NCBI GenBank assembly: GCA_007116835.1
Contig: SKHS01000254.1
Span: 1-14,576 of the forward strand
Reading direction: 5' to 3'
Length of the DNA stretch: 14,576 bases
DNA from: Halomonas sp.
GTDB taxonomy: Bacteria; Pseudomonadota; Gammaproteobacteria; Pseudomonadales; Halomonadaceae
The notes under the pieces are model-generated. The model saw nothing but the letters and a program-made list of their open reading frames with translations, ran no database searches and was not told the origin of the DNA. This document shows positions 5,622-13,214 of this stretch, piece after piece. The position numbers and the translations under genes were made by a program. Each line of letters opens with the position of its first letter. Position 1 is the first letter of the stretch.

Positions 5622-6644
5622 TCACAGCGGTGTCTTGCTGGCTCTGCCGGGCACTTCGCGCACCAAGCGGGGCATCAAGAAGCCGGGCAAGTGTTCAAGC
5701 AACTGGCTAACGAGCGTTTTAGCTTCTGAATCGGGGACATCAAAGTGGGCGGCACCTTGCACGGGGTCGACCACATGCAGGTAGTAAGGCAGCACCCCCG
5801 CGTCAAAAAGGCGCTCAGAGAGTGCTGCCAGGGTGCTAACGTTATCGTTGATGCCTCGTAGCAACACGCTTTGGTTTAGCAGTGTGACGCCTACCTGCTT
5901 TAAGCGTGCACAGGCATCAACGACCGCTTGGTCTATTTCGTTAGGGTGGTTGATATGCAGTACGACTACTTTTTGTAAGCGGGTGTTTGAGAGCCAATCC
6001 AATAACGCGTTATCAACACGGTCCGGTATGACGACGGGTAGCCGCGTGTGTATGCGCAGCCGCTTAAGATGCACAATAGTGTCGAGCTGCTCGACAAGCC
6101 ACGCTAACTGTCGGTCGCTGGCAGCCAGTGGATCGCCACCAGAGAGAATGGCTTCCTGAATAGTGTTGTCGGCTTGCAGATAGTCAAGCGCGGCATGCCA
6201 CTGGCTTCTGGAAGGCGAGCTTTCGCTATAGGGAAAGTGACGACGAAAACAGTAGCGGCAGTTAATCGCGCAGGCGGGACTGGCGATTAGCAGTACGCGG
6301 TTTGCATACTTATGAATCAGCCCTTTCACGGGTTGATGATCGGCTTCTTCAAGGGGGTCGGTAACGTAACCGGGTTGGGTTAGCGTTTCATCGCCAAGGG
6401 GAAGTACTTGGCGCAGCAGCGGGTCATCCGGTGCGTTGGGGGGGATACGCGCCAGATATGCTTCAGGCACACAGATCTCAAACAGCTGATGGCCTGCATC
6501 TGCACCGGCTAACCACTGATCGCTCAAGCCTAGGCGTTGGCAAAGGACAGCAGGGTCGCGGATTGCTCGGGAAAGCTGCTGTTGCCATGAGGCAGTCGGC
6601 TGGCCTGAGGTGTGCTGACCAGCAATAATGATGTTCTCCTGCAA
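5622..6644 (-). CDS. epmB: EF-P beta-lysylation protein EpmB, lysine 2,3-aminomutase family
   Basis: Radical-SAM, PLP-dependent aminomutase that converts L-alpha-lysine to (R)-beta-lysine, the donor that EpmA attaches to EF-P. With the start used here it has 340 residues, close to the 342 of E. coli. The [4Fe-4S] motif CAINCRYC gives Cys125, 129 and 132; YCFRRHFPY and LSGGDPL follow. The PLP Schiff-base lysine sits in SKTPL at the extreme C-terminus (Lys337), so, as in E. coli EpmB, the C-terminal extension of clostridial aminomutases is missing. The longest frame begins at ATG 6668 but has no ribosome binding site; an in-frame TTG at 6644 has a perfect AGGAGG 6 nt upstream and gives an E. 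coli-like N-terminus. It is divergent from efp. Confidence 0.95.
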   Translation of the reverse strand: MQENIIIAGQHTSGQPTASWQQQLSRAIRDPAVLCQRLGLSDQWLAGADAGHQLFEICVPEAYLARIPPNAPDDPLLRQVLPLGDETLTQPGYVTDPLEEADHQPVKGLIHKYANRVLLIASPACAINCRYCFRRHFPYSESSPSRSQWHAALDYLQADNTIQEAILSGGDPLAASDRQLAWLVEQLDTIVHLKRLRIHTRLPVVIPDRVDNALLDWLSNTRLQKVVVLHINHPNEIDQAVVDACARLKQVGVTLLNQSVLLRGINDNVSTLAALSERLFDAGVLPYYLHVVDPVQGAAHFDVPDSEAKTLVSQLLEHLPGFLMPRLVREVPGRASKTPL

Positions 6645-6695
6645 AAAAGTCCTCCTTCGGGTTATCATGCGCGCACTTATTCAAAGAACGATCTA

Positions 6696-6712
6696 GCGAA
6701 GCGTGGCTTCGC
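6696..6712 (+). promoter_or_regulatory. Inverted repeat in efp leader / epmB-efp divergent promoter region
   Basis: A perfect 7-bp inverted repeat GCGAAGC-GTG-GCTTCGC lies 36 bp before the efp start, inside the gap shared with the divergent epmB. It could be a 5'-UTR hairpin of efp or an operator for either gene. I cannot place promoter elements around it with confidence. Confidence 0.3.
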
Positions 6713-6748
6713 GCATTACGCTACTGAAATAAAACATTGAGAGGCATT

Positions 6749-7315
6749 ATGGCGAACTATTCTACCAATGAATTCAAAGGCGGTCTGAAAGTAATGCTCG
6801 ATGGCGACCCCTGCTCAATCGTTGAGAACGAGCTGGTTAAACCAGGTAAGGGCCAAGCGTTTAACCGCGTTAAGCTGCGTAACCTGATGACCGGTCGTGT
6901 CGGTGAGCGGACGTTTAAGTCTGGTGACTCGCTGGAAGGGGCTGATGTCATGGATTTAGAGATGGAATATCTCTACACCGATGGTGACATGTGGTATTTC
7001 ATGAAGACCGATGGTTCCTTCGAGCAGTACGCTGTTGAAAAGAAAGCCTTGGGTGATACTGCAAAATGGCTTAAGGAGCAGGTGCCTTATATTATTACCC
7101 TGTGGAACGATAAGGCGATTTCCGTGACGCCGCCCAACTTCATTGAACTGGAAGTGGTTGAGACTGACCCAGGTTTGAAAGGTGATACTGCCCAGGGTGG
7201 TTCCAAGCCTGCAACGCTGTCATCGGGTGCTGTGGTGCGCGTACCGCTGTTTATCAATCAGGGCGAAGTGCTGAAAATTGATACGCGCTCTGGTGACTAT
7301 GTTTCTAGAGCATAA
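6749..7315 (+). CDS. efp: Translation elongation factor P
   Basis: EF-P, 188 residues, binds the ribosome between the P and E sites and relieves stalling at polyproline stretches. The KOW-like N-terminal domain has the loop KPGKGQAF with the modification site Lys34, matching the E. coli position, consistent with beta-lysylation by EpmA and EpmB encoded on both sides. Two OB domains follow, ending in DTRSGDYVSRA. The longest frame begins at TTG 6737, but ATG 6749 has GAGAGG 4 nt upstream and gives the conserved start MANYSTNEFKGGL. It precedes epmA with a stem-loop terminator between them. The last codons and stop are part of a 17-bp tandem duplication. Confidence 0.98.
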   Translation: MANYSTNEFKGGLKVMLDGDPCSIVENELVKPGKGQAFNRVKLRNLMTGRVGERTFKSGDSLEGADVMDLEMEYLYTDGDMWYFMKTDGSFEQYAVEKKALGDTAKWLKEQVPYIITLWNDKAISVTPPNFIELEVVETDPGLKGDTAQGGSKPATLSSGAVVRVPLFINQGEVLKIDTRSGDYVSRA

Positions 7316-7334
7316 ACGTTTCTAGAGCATAAGC
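7301..7334 (+). repeat. 17-bp tandem duplication across the efp stop codon
   Basis: GTTTCTAGAGCATAAAC (7301-7317) is followed immediately by GTTTCTAGAGCATAAGC (7318-7334): 16 of 17 bases identical. The first copy codes for the last residues and TAA stop of EF-P; the second is untranslated and carries the same stop-containing sequence. Confidence 0.9.
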
Positions 7335-7379
7335 GCTGTTTGAATGTCCGGTGGTAAGTTAGCCGCCAACGCAACTGTT

Positions 7380-7415
7380 TTATAAAGCCACGCGATGACA
7401 CGCGTGGCTTTATAA
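7380..7415 (+). terminator. Strong stem-loop terminator between efp and epmA
   Basis: A perfect 15-bp inverted repeat, TTATAAAGCCACGCG / CGCGTGGCTTTATAA, around the 6-nt loop ATGACA. The GC-rich core followed by TTTATAA and preceded by an A-rich arm fits an intrinsic terminator, possibly bidirectional. It ends 16 bp before the epmA ATG, so it either isolates epmA or attenuates read-through from efp. Confidence 0.8.
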
Positions 7416-7431
7416 CGTTAGGAGAGAGTCA

Positions 7432-8412
7432 ATGACGGCTAACTGGCAGCCAACGGCAAGTATTGAAACGCTGCGTGAGCGGGCACGCTTAATGGCCGCC
7501 GTGCGTGCTTTTTTTGTTGAGCGCGGTGTGCTGGAGGTAGAAACACCAGTGTTGGGGCAGGGCGGTAGTACCGATGTGCATCTTGTATCGCTTGCTACAC
7601 TAGCGCGCACCGATAAAGGCCAGCGCAGGCTATGGCTGCAAACGTCGCCTGAGTTCCATATGAAACGTTTGTTAGCAGCGGGCAGTGGGCCGATTTTTCA
7701 ACTTGCTAAGAGTTTCCGCGACGGTGAAATTGGCAGCCGCCATAATATCGAGTTCACCATGCTTGAGTGGTATCGGCCAGGGTTTTCTTTGGCCGAGCTG
7801 ATTGATGAAACCACTACCCTGGTTGCCACGATACTGCCGAGCTTTGCAGGCCCGGTGGTATATCATCGTTACCGAGAGCTGTTTCATACTTACTTGTCAG
7901 TTGATCCATTCACGACGTCCCTAGATAACTTGCGTGCTTTAGCCGCAGAGCGTGGCCAAATGCCAGCGCATGCGCTAGCAGAAGAGGGTCGTGATACTTG
8001 TCTTGACCTGTTAATGAGCATGGTAATTGAGCCGACGCTTGGTCAAAACGAGTTAAGCGTTGTAGTCGACTACCCTGCCAGCCAAGCCGCTTTGGCGCGC
8101 CGCCATCAGGATGCGGACGGCGAGTGGATGGCCTCCCGTTTTGAGCTTTATCTCAATGGTATTGAGCTGGCAAATGGCTATGATGAGTTGATCGATGCTG
8201 AGGAACAGCGGCTGCGGTTCAGCGAAGATAACGCCGAGCGCCGCCGTTTGGGGCTGCCTGAAGTGGACTGTGATGAATGTTTGCTGGCGGCACTTGAACA
8301 CGGAATGCCTGCAAGTGCAGGCGTGGCGCTGGGAGTGGATCGTCTGATTCAACTGGCGTTGGGTAAAGCACGCCTGGAAGACGTGCTTACCTTTTCAACA
8401 CCTAATTGCTAG
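7432..8412 (+). CDS. epmA: EF-P-(R)-beta-lysine ligase EpmA (GenX/PoxA)
   Basis: Class II lysyl-tRNA synthetase paralogue that activates (R)-beta-lysine with ATP and transfers it to Lys34 of EF-P. At 326 residues it equals the catalytic core only; the N-terminal anticodon-binding domain of true LysRS is absent, as expected. Motif 1 lies near GVLEVETPVL (32-41), motif 2 at about 89-114 (FRDGEIGSRHNIEFTMLEWY) and motif 3 at GVALGVDRLIQLALG (297-311, Arg304). The MKRLLAAG segment (77-84) and GIELANGYDEL are also typical. ATG 7432 has GGAGAG upstream with a 5-7 nt spacer. Its position beside efp and opposite epmB puts the modification enzymes and target in one locus. Confidence 0.97.
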   Translation: MTANWQPTASIETLRERARLMAAVRAFFVERGVLEVETPVLGQGGSTDVHLVSLATLARTDKGQRRLWLQTSPEFHMKRLLAAGSGPIFQLAKSFRDGEIGSRHNIEFTMLEWYRPGFSLAELIDETTTLVATILPSFAGPVVYHRYRELFHTYLSVDPFTTSLDNLRALAAERGQMPAHALAEEGRDTCLDLLMSMVIEPTLGQNELSVVVDYPASQAALARRHQDADGEWMASRFELYLNGIELANGYDELIDAEEQRLRFSEDNAERRRLGLPEVDCDECLLAALEHGMPASAGVALGVDRLIQLALGKARLEDVLTFSTPNC

Positions 8413-8426
8413 CGGCTGCTGCTAGC
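8408..8426. terminator. Possible bidirectional terminator between convergent epmA and psd
   Basis: GCTAGC repeated as an inverted pair around GGCTGCT overlaps the epmA stop and fills the 15-bp gap to the psd stop. On the plus strand it is followed by TTTAA. It is the only hairpin available between two convergent genes, but the stem is short and the U-run poor. Confidence 0.35.
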
Positions 8427-8427
8427 T

Positions 8428-9261
8428 TTAAGGCGTGCCCACTGTTTGGCCCATCTGTACGCTGGAGCCGAGCGGAGTGTCATCAAAAGCTACCGGCTTG
8501 GCAAAGCACATCACGACCGTGGAACCGAGCTTGAAACGACCCATTTCGGCACCTTTTTCAAGCGTGATGGGCTGCCCGAAACGCATGCGCTGTGGGTGGC
8601 CAGAGAGCGGTGTGACCTGGCCTGACCAGACCGTCTCGATAGCTGCAACAATCATTGCGCCGACCAATACCATCGCCATCGGGCCGTGCTCGGTATCGAA
8701 AATGCACACCAAACGCTCGTTACGAGCAAACAGCCCTGGCACGTAGTTAGCGGTGGCTTGATTGACTGAGAAGAGCCGCCCTGGCACGTAGATCATTTCC
8801 CGCAAGGTACCCGTGAGTGGCATATGTACACGGTGATAATCACGCGGGGAAAGATACACGGTCGCAAAACTGCCGCCCATAAACTCTTCCGCTAGCGTGC
8901 TGTCGCCTCCCAGTAGGGTTTGGGCAGAAAAGGTATGACCTTTCGCCTGCACCAACTGACCTGCCTGCAATCGCCCGTACTGGGAAAGGTTGCCATCCGC
9001 TGGGCTTAGTAAGCCTTCACCCAGCGGGCGTGCGTCGGCTTTCAAGGCACGGGTGAAGAAGTCGTTGAAGGTGGCGTAGGCAGTGGGGTCGGGTTCCAAC
9101 GCCTGGCTCATATCCACGTTAAAGCGCTTAATGAATGCCTTAATTACGCTGTCTTTCACCCACGGGGTATCGCACTGGGCGACCTTGCCCGTCAAGCGCG
9201 ACAGCGCGTGGTGAGGCAGAGGGTACTGAAGTAAAGAAAATGCTTTTTGGGATAGAGTCAC
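8428..9261 (-). CDS. psd: Phosphatidylserine decarboxylase proenzyme
   Basis: Pyruvoyl-dependent inner-membrane enzyme that makes phosphatidylethanolamine from phosphatidylserine. The self-cleavage motif LGST occurs in GRFKLGSTVVM about 31 residues from the C-terminus; cleavage between Gly and Ser yields a short alpha chain with an N-terminal pyruvoyl group and the larger beta chain. FNDFFTR, SPADG and SPRDYHRVHMP are further family marks. I chose GTG 9261 (277 residues, starting MTLSQKAFSLLQYPLP), which lines up with the E. coli N-terminus; an in-frame TTG at 9282 would add seven residues and overlap the sulfurtransferase gene by 11 bp. Neither has a strong ribosome binding site, so coupling to the upstream stop at 9272 is likely. 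Confidence 0.96.
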   Translation of the reverse strand: MTLSQKAFSLLQYPLPHHALSRLTGKVAQCDTPWVKDSVIKAFIKRFNVDMSQALEPDPTAYATFNDFFTRALKADARPLGEGLLSPADGNLSQYGRLQAGQLVQAKGHTFSAQTLLGGDSTLAEEFMGGSFATVYLSPRDYHRVHMPLTGTLREMIYVPGRLFSVNQATANYVPGLFARNERLVCIFDTEHGPMAMVLVGAMIVAAIETVWSGQVTPLSGHPQRMRFGQPITLEKGAEMGRFKLGSTVVMCFAKPVAFDDTPLGSSVQMGQTVGTP

Positions 9262-9271
9262 TGTCGTAGGT

Positions 9272-10114
9272 TCACTTCTCAATCGGTGTGTCGTCGCGGT
9301 TGCCCCACTCGCCCCAAGAGCCAGCGTAACCGCGCATATTAAAGCCTAACGCTTTACCAACAAGCCATGTAAAGCTGCTGCGATGATGGCTTTGGCAGTG
9401 GGTGGCAATTTCCATCTCAGGCGTCAGGCCGAGCGCGCCTAGCTCGGTGACGAGCTCGGCGTAATCGCGAATACGTAAAGCGCGGTGGCGATCCATGACG
9501 TCAAGCCAGTCCATATTGACTGCGCCTGGTATATGGCCAAGGTGCTTGTTATTGCCTCTTTCGCCATCGAATTCGCCTTTGGAGCGAGCGTCCCATACGG
9601 CGAACTGCTTATCATCAAGCTTTTGCTTGATTTCGTCACAGGTGATTAGGACCTGTGGGTTTAGAATCTCAGCGTGGTAGTCGCTGGGCGTCGGCGCGAC
9701 GGCCTCGGAGCTCTCTTCCAGGCCAGCATCTCTCCACGCATGAATACCACCATTCAAATAGGAGTAGCGGGTATGGCCGATCAATTCCAATGTCCATAGC
9801 AGCCGTGCCGCCCAGCCACCGCCCTCATCATCGTAAGCGACTATATGAGTATCGCGAGTAAGACCTAGTGCGCTAAACAGCTGCGAAAGGAACTCAACGG
9901 TGGGGACATCGTTAGGCACTGGCCCTTCGCCGCGCATCAGGTAGCGGAAATCAAGGTAGATGGCGCCCGGTACATGGCCCAGACGATAGCTATCGCTATT
10001 CGCAGGAACATCAATAATCAGCAGTTGTGGATCATCCAGGTGCTCTTGAAGCTGCTCTGGCTCAACAATCAGCGGCAGGAGATTGGTTTCCGATGAGTGG
10101 CTAGCGGTGCTCAT
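9272..10114 (-). CDS. rhdA: Thiosulfate sulfurtransferase (rhodanese), RhdA type
   Basis: Two-domain rhodanese (280 residues) moving sulfane sulfur from thiosulfate to an acceptor such as cyanide or a thiol. The N-terminal domain (about 20-140) is the structural one; where an active-site Cys would sit it has YDDEGGGWAARLLWTL. The C-terminal domain carries the catalytic Cys240 in the loop CQSHHRS, near-identical to the CQTHHRS-type loop of Azotobacter and Pseudomonas RhdA and unlike the CGSGVTA loop of mercaptopyruvate sulfurtransferases. The ending GSWGEWGNRDDTPIE is also typical. ATG 10114 has AGGGAG 6 nt upstream and is preferred over a TTG at 10150. It is directly upstream of psd, the arrangement seen in Pseudomonas. 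Confidence 0.9.
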   Translation of the reverse strand: MSTASHSSETNLLPLIVEPEQLQEHLDDPQLLIIDVPANSDSYRLGHVPGAIYLDFRYLMRGEGPVPNDVPTVEFLSQLFSALGLTRDTHIVAYDDEGGGWAARLLWTLELIGHTRYSYLNGGIHAWRDAGLEESSEAVAPTPSDYHAEILNPQVLITCDEIKQKLDDKQFAVWDARSKGEFDGERGNNKHLGHIPGAVNMDWLDVMDRHRALRIRDYAELVTELGALGLTPEMEIATHCQSHHRSSFTWLVGKALGFNMRGYAGSWGEWGNRDDTPIEK

Positions 10115-10193
10115 TGATAGCTCCCTATCCTTAATAATTAACTGGGGCAATTAACTAAAATAATTCACATACAAAGCATGAGGTTAGTAATAG

Positions 10194-11213
10194 TTAAGCA
10201 TTTAAGCTATCCAGAATACGCCGATAGCTGGCAAAACGTTCTGGGTGAATCTTGCCTGCCTCGACAGCTTCAAGTAAAGCGCAGCCCGGCTCATTACGGT
10301 GACGGCAATCACGGAAGCGACAGTGTCCGATAAAGGGGTGAAATTCGATAAACCCTTCGGTGACCTCCTGCTCATCAAGGTGGATCAGGCCAAATTCACG
10401 AATGCCGGGGGAGTCAATTAGTTCGCCGTTGGTCACCTCATCACTGCTCATTGTATAAAGCCGAGCGGTAGTGGTGGTGTGGGTGCCTTTACGTGAGTCT
10501 TCTGACAGCGCGCCAATGCGCAAGGTTTCATCAGGGAGGAGCAGGTCAATCAATGATGATTTGCCAACGCCGCTCTGGCCGACAAACACCGATGTTCGCC
10601 CTTCAAGCTGCTGGCGCAGCTCATCTAGCCCCGTCTCAGTGGCCGTGGTGGTGCGAACCACGGTATAGCCTAGGGAGCGGTAGCGCTCAAGCAGTTGTCC
10701 TAGCTTGCCGCCATCAGCTGGCAGCAGATCAGTTTTGTTCAGCACTAGCACGGGGACAATGCCGGTGGCTTCGGCGGCAACCAGATAGCGGTCAATCAGG
10801 TTGGGGTGGGGGGCAGGTTCAACAGCAAATACGATCAGCAATTGATCGATGTTGGCCGCAACCGGCTTTAACTGGCCCCGCGGGTCTGGGCGCTTAAGCA
10901 CGCTGTCGCGCTCTTCGCGAGCCACAACCACGCCGGAACCGTCCTGGCCTGCTCGCCAGATCACCCGGTCGCCAGTGACCAAGCCTTCTAAATTGGCGCG
11001 AAGATGGCAGCGTATGGGCGTGCCATTCGCATCGCGCACCTCTAACGTGCGCCCGAAGTGGGCCATTACTCGGCCGGGTTGCTCGGCCCCATATTCGCCT
11101 GCGGCAAGTTTTTCAGCGTCTTTCACATCGCGCTTTTCAGCACGTTGAGCACGTTCCGCCTGGACTTTATCGACTCGCCACTGTTGCTGGCGACTTAATT
11201 TACGTTTGCTCAT
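10194..11213 (-). CDS. rsgA: Small ribosomal subunit biogenesis GTPase RsgA
   Basis: Circularly permuted GTPase that checks late 30S subunit maturation and helps release RbfA. An OB-fold N-terminal domain (about 40-110) precedes the GTPase, whose motifs come in permuted order: G4 NKTD (159-162), G1 GQSGVGKSS (212-220), switch segment KGTHTTT and G3 DSPG (267-270). The C-terminal zinc knuckle has Cys298, Cys303, His305 and Cys311. With ATG 11213 the protein is 339 residues and begins MSKRKLSRQQQWRV, as in E. coli; AGG lies 5 nt upstream. An in-frame GTG at 11219 would add two residues. It is divergent from orn across a 146-bp gap. Confidence 0.98.
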   Translation of the reverse strand: MSKRKLSRQQQWRVDKVQAERAQRAEKRDVKDAEKLAAGEYGAEQPGRVMAHFGRTLEVRDANGTPIRCHLRANLEGLVTGDRVIWRAGQDGSGVVVAREERDSVLKRPDPRGQLKPVAANIDQLLIVFAVEPAPHPNLIDRYLVAAEATGIVPVLVLNKTDLLPADGGKLGQLLERYRSLGYTVVRTTTATETGLDELRQQLEGRTSVFVGQSGVGKSSLIDLLLPDETLRIGALSEDSRKGTHTTTTARLYTMSSDEVTNGELIDSPGIREFGLIHLDEQEVTEGFIEFHPFIGHCRFRDCRHRNEPGCALLEAVEAGKIHPERFASYRRILDSLNA

Positions 11214-11228
11214 GACCACCTGATGCTC

Positions 11229-11250
11229 GGTACAATAGTGACATTGTACC
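11229..11250. promoter_or_regulatory. Palindrome in rsgA-orn divergent promoter region
   Basis: Perfect 8-bp inverted repeat GGTACAAT-AGTGAC-ATTGTACC. Its right arm reads TACAAT on the minus strand, a plausible -10 for rsgA, with GGGACA (11272 to 11267, 4 of 6 matches to the -35 consensus) 18 bp upstream. The symmetry could be an operator overlapping that promoter. No regulator is suggested by the neighbours. Confidence 0.35.
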
Positions 11251-11359
11251 CACCTGGGCAGTCTACTGTCCCGTATCGGGTGCTGGTGAGGACAATATAA
11301 GCGACACTTTTACTCAAATCGCCCTATTAAGTGGCGGTATCGGCCAAGGAATGAACGTA

Positions 11360-11953
11360 ATGAGCGAACAGACTGCTGACAACGCTACCCCGCGTAATGA
11401 TTTACTGGTGTGGATAGACCTGGAGATGACCGGCCTGGATCCCAACATAGAGCGCATTATCGAGGTGGCGACCCTGATCACCGACGCTGATTTAAACGTG
11501 GTAGCGGAGGGCCCGGTGATTGCTGTGAAACAGCCAGACAGCCAGCTGGCACAAATGGATGAGTGGAATCAAAAAACCCACGGGGAGAGTGGGCTGGTGG
11601 CGCGTGTCAAGGCAAGTACGGTGACCACCGCCGAGGCTGAGCAGCAAACGCTCGAGTTCCTGCGCCGCTATGTGATGTCAGGCTCATCGCCCATGTGCGG
11701 CAATAGTATTCACCAGGATCGGCGCTTTTTAGAGCGTGAAATGCCTGATCTTTGGGCGTTCTTCCATTACCGCAATTTGGATGTGTCGACCGTAAAGGAG
11801 CTGGCCAAGCGCTGGAGTCCTGGCGCTTTAGCGGGTTTTAAAAAGCGCAATGTGCATTTAGCGATGGATGATATTAAGGAGTCGATTGCCGAGCTGGCAC
11901 ATTACCGCCGTACCTTTTTACGCGTTGACCAGCGCAGCGATGAAGAGGAGTAA
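11360..11953 (+). CDS. orn: Oligoribonuclease
   Basis: DEDDh 3'-to-5' exoribonuclease that degrades nanoRNA dinucleotides, including pGpG from cyclic-di-GMP turnover. The catalytic set is complete: Asp20 and Glu22 in WIDLEMTGL, Asp120 in GNSIHQDRRFL, His166 and Asp171 in HLAMDDIKES, each offset by 8 from the E. coli numbering because of a longer N-terminus. The 197-residue form from ATG 11360 is preferred, since AAGGA (11346-11350) stands 9 nt upstream; ATG 11351 directly abuts that AAGGA and would add three residues. The C-terminus ends in an acidic tail. It converges with queG, with a 44-bp gap. Confidence 0.98.
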   Translation: MSEQTADNATPRNDLLVWIDLEMTGLDPNIERIIEVATLITDADLNVVAEGPVIAVKQPDSQLAQMDEWNQKTHGESGLVARVKASTVTTAEAEQQTLEFLRRYVMSGSSPMCGNSIHQDRRFLEREMPDLWAFFHYRNLDVSTVKELAKRWSPGALAGFKKRNVHLAMDDIKESIAELAHYRRTFLRVDQRSDEEE

Positions 11954-11997
11954 CGTGGTTGCGACGAGCGGTTGAGAAGCGTGGTTAAGAAAAGTGG

Positions 11998-13110
11998 TTA
12001 AGAGGCGTCAGTAGCGATGTTCGCGCCGCGCTTGAGGCGCTGCTCCTCAAGCGCCCAAGTAACGTGCTCACGCACTAAACTGCTTGGGTAGGCTCTTCTT
12101 GCCCACAAGGCTGCCTCTACCGCGGGACTCCAGGGCGCATTGCCAAGGCCAACGGCGAGATTGCGCAGCCAGCGTTCATAGCCAATCCGGCGAATCGGGC
12201 TACCCGCGGTTTTATCCAAAAACTCATCTTCGCCCCAGGCAAACAGGCTTATAAGATCAGCGCGGTCAAGGTCATGACGTGGTGCAAAATCACGCTCTTG
12301 GGTGGCGCGGGTAAAACGAGTAAAGGGGCACACTAGCTGACAGTCGTCGCAGCCATAAATACGGTTGCCCATAGCGCGGCGAAACTCAATCGGTATGGCT
12401 CCATGTAACTCTATGGTGAGGTAGGAGATACACTTTCGGGAGTCGACGACTTTGTCGTCCACAATGGCACCGGTTGGACAGGCGGTGCGGCAAGCGCTGC
12501 AGCTGCCGCAGTGCTCCTGGGTGAATGGTGTATCTACTGGAAGCGGCAAGTCGGTATACAGCTCGCCGAGGAAAAATAGCGAACCCGCCTTGGGGTTAAG
12601 TAGCATCGCGTTTTTTCCAAACCAGCCCAGGCCCGCCTTTTGCGCTAAAGCACGCTCCATCACAGGTGCAGAGTCGACAAACGCACGATAACCAAACGCG
12701 CCGACTTCTTGCTCGATCTGTTTGGCCAGCTGCGCCAATCGTTTGCGCATTAATTTATGATAGTCACGCCCCAGCGCGTAGCGTGAGACGTAGGCAAGGT
12801 GGGGCTTGCCCAGCACCTTTGTGCTTTCTACGTCAGCGGGCAGGTAGTCTAAGCGCACGCTGATTACCCGCTGGGTGCCGGGCTCAAGCTCTTCCGGACG
12901 GGTACGTTTAGTGCCATGCTTAGCCATAAAGCCCATCTCACCGTGATAGCCCTTTGCAAGCCAGGTGTTCAGGTGTGCTTCATGATCTGCAAGCTGGGTA
13001 TCCGTAATACCAACTTGCTGGAAGCCAAGCTCACGGCCCCAGGTTTTAATTAGGTCCGCAAGGCGCGTTAGGTCACTATCTGATAGTGCAAGAGCGGTGG
13101 AATGTTGCAT
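11998..13110 (-). CDS. queG: Epoxyqueuosine reductase QueG
   Basis: Cobalamin-dependent iron-sulfur enzyme for the last step of queuosine synthesis, reducing epoxyqueuosine to queuosine in tRNA. The protein is 370 residues (E. coli about 379). It has the conserved DSAPVMER segment with the presumed catalytic Asp146, then two [4Fe-4S] motifs: CGSCSACRTACP (Cys201, 204, 207, 211) and CDDCQLVCP (Cys254, 257, 261) with Cys227 completing the set. A HEAT-like C-terminal part follows (about 300-365). The ATG at 13110 gives a normal length though no clear ribosome binding site is seen. The gene is divergent from nnr, with a 104-bp gap. Confidence 0.97.
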   Translation of the reverse strand: MQHSTALALSDSDLTRLADLIKTWGRELGFQQVGITDTQLADHEAHLNTWLAKGYHGEMGFMAKHGTKRTRPEELEPGTQRVISVRLDYLPADVESTKVLGKPHLAYVSRYALGRDYHKLMRKRLAQLAKQIEQEVGAFGYRAFVDSAPVMERALAQKAGLGWFGKNAMLLNPKAGSLFFLGELYTDLPLPVDTPFTQEHCGSCSACRTACPTGAIVDDKVVDSRKCISYLTIELHGAIPIEFRRAMGNRIYGCDDCQLVCPFTRFTRATQERDFAPRHDLDRADLISLFAWGEDEFLDKTAGSPIRRIGYERWLRNLAVGLGNAPWSPAVEAALWARRAYPSSLVREHVTWALEEQRLKRGANIATDAS

Positions 13111-13214
13111 GGTAAATCAACGGTAGCGCATTAAGCGCGCTATGCTAACGCATTCACCGTCATCACAACATGCTGCTATGTGTAGCGGCCTCAAACACAG
13201 ACGAAGGAGAGACC

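Noticed and set aside
6737..6748. Longer EF-P starting at TTG 6737
   Set aside because: The added residues include the ribosome binding site GAGAGG, and ATG 6749 gives the conserved EF-P N-terminus with Lys34 in register.
8053..8352. Open frame of about 99 codons on the minus strand
   Set aside because: Antisense to the conserved C-terminal half of epmA, including motif 3; a shadow frame.
10136..10156. Direct repeat AATTAACT upstream of rhdA
   Set aside because: Eight-base AT-rich repeat in an AT-rich promoter gap; not distinguishable from background.
13124..13142. Inverted repeat TAGCGC / GCGCTA between queG and nnr
   Set aside because: Only 6 bp, in a GCGC-rich stretch, with no link to a promoter; it could be chance.
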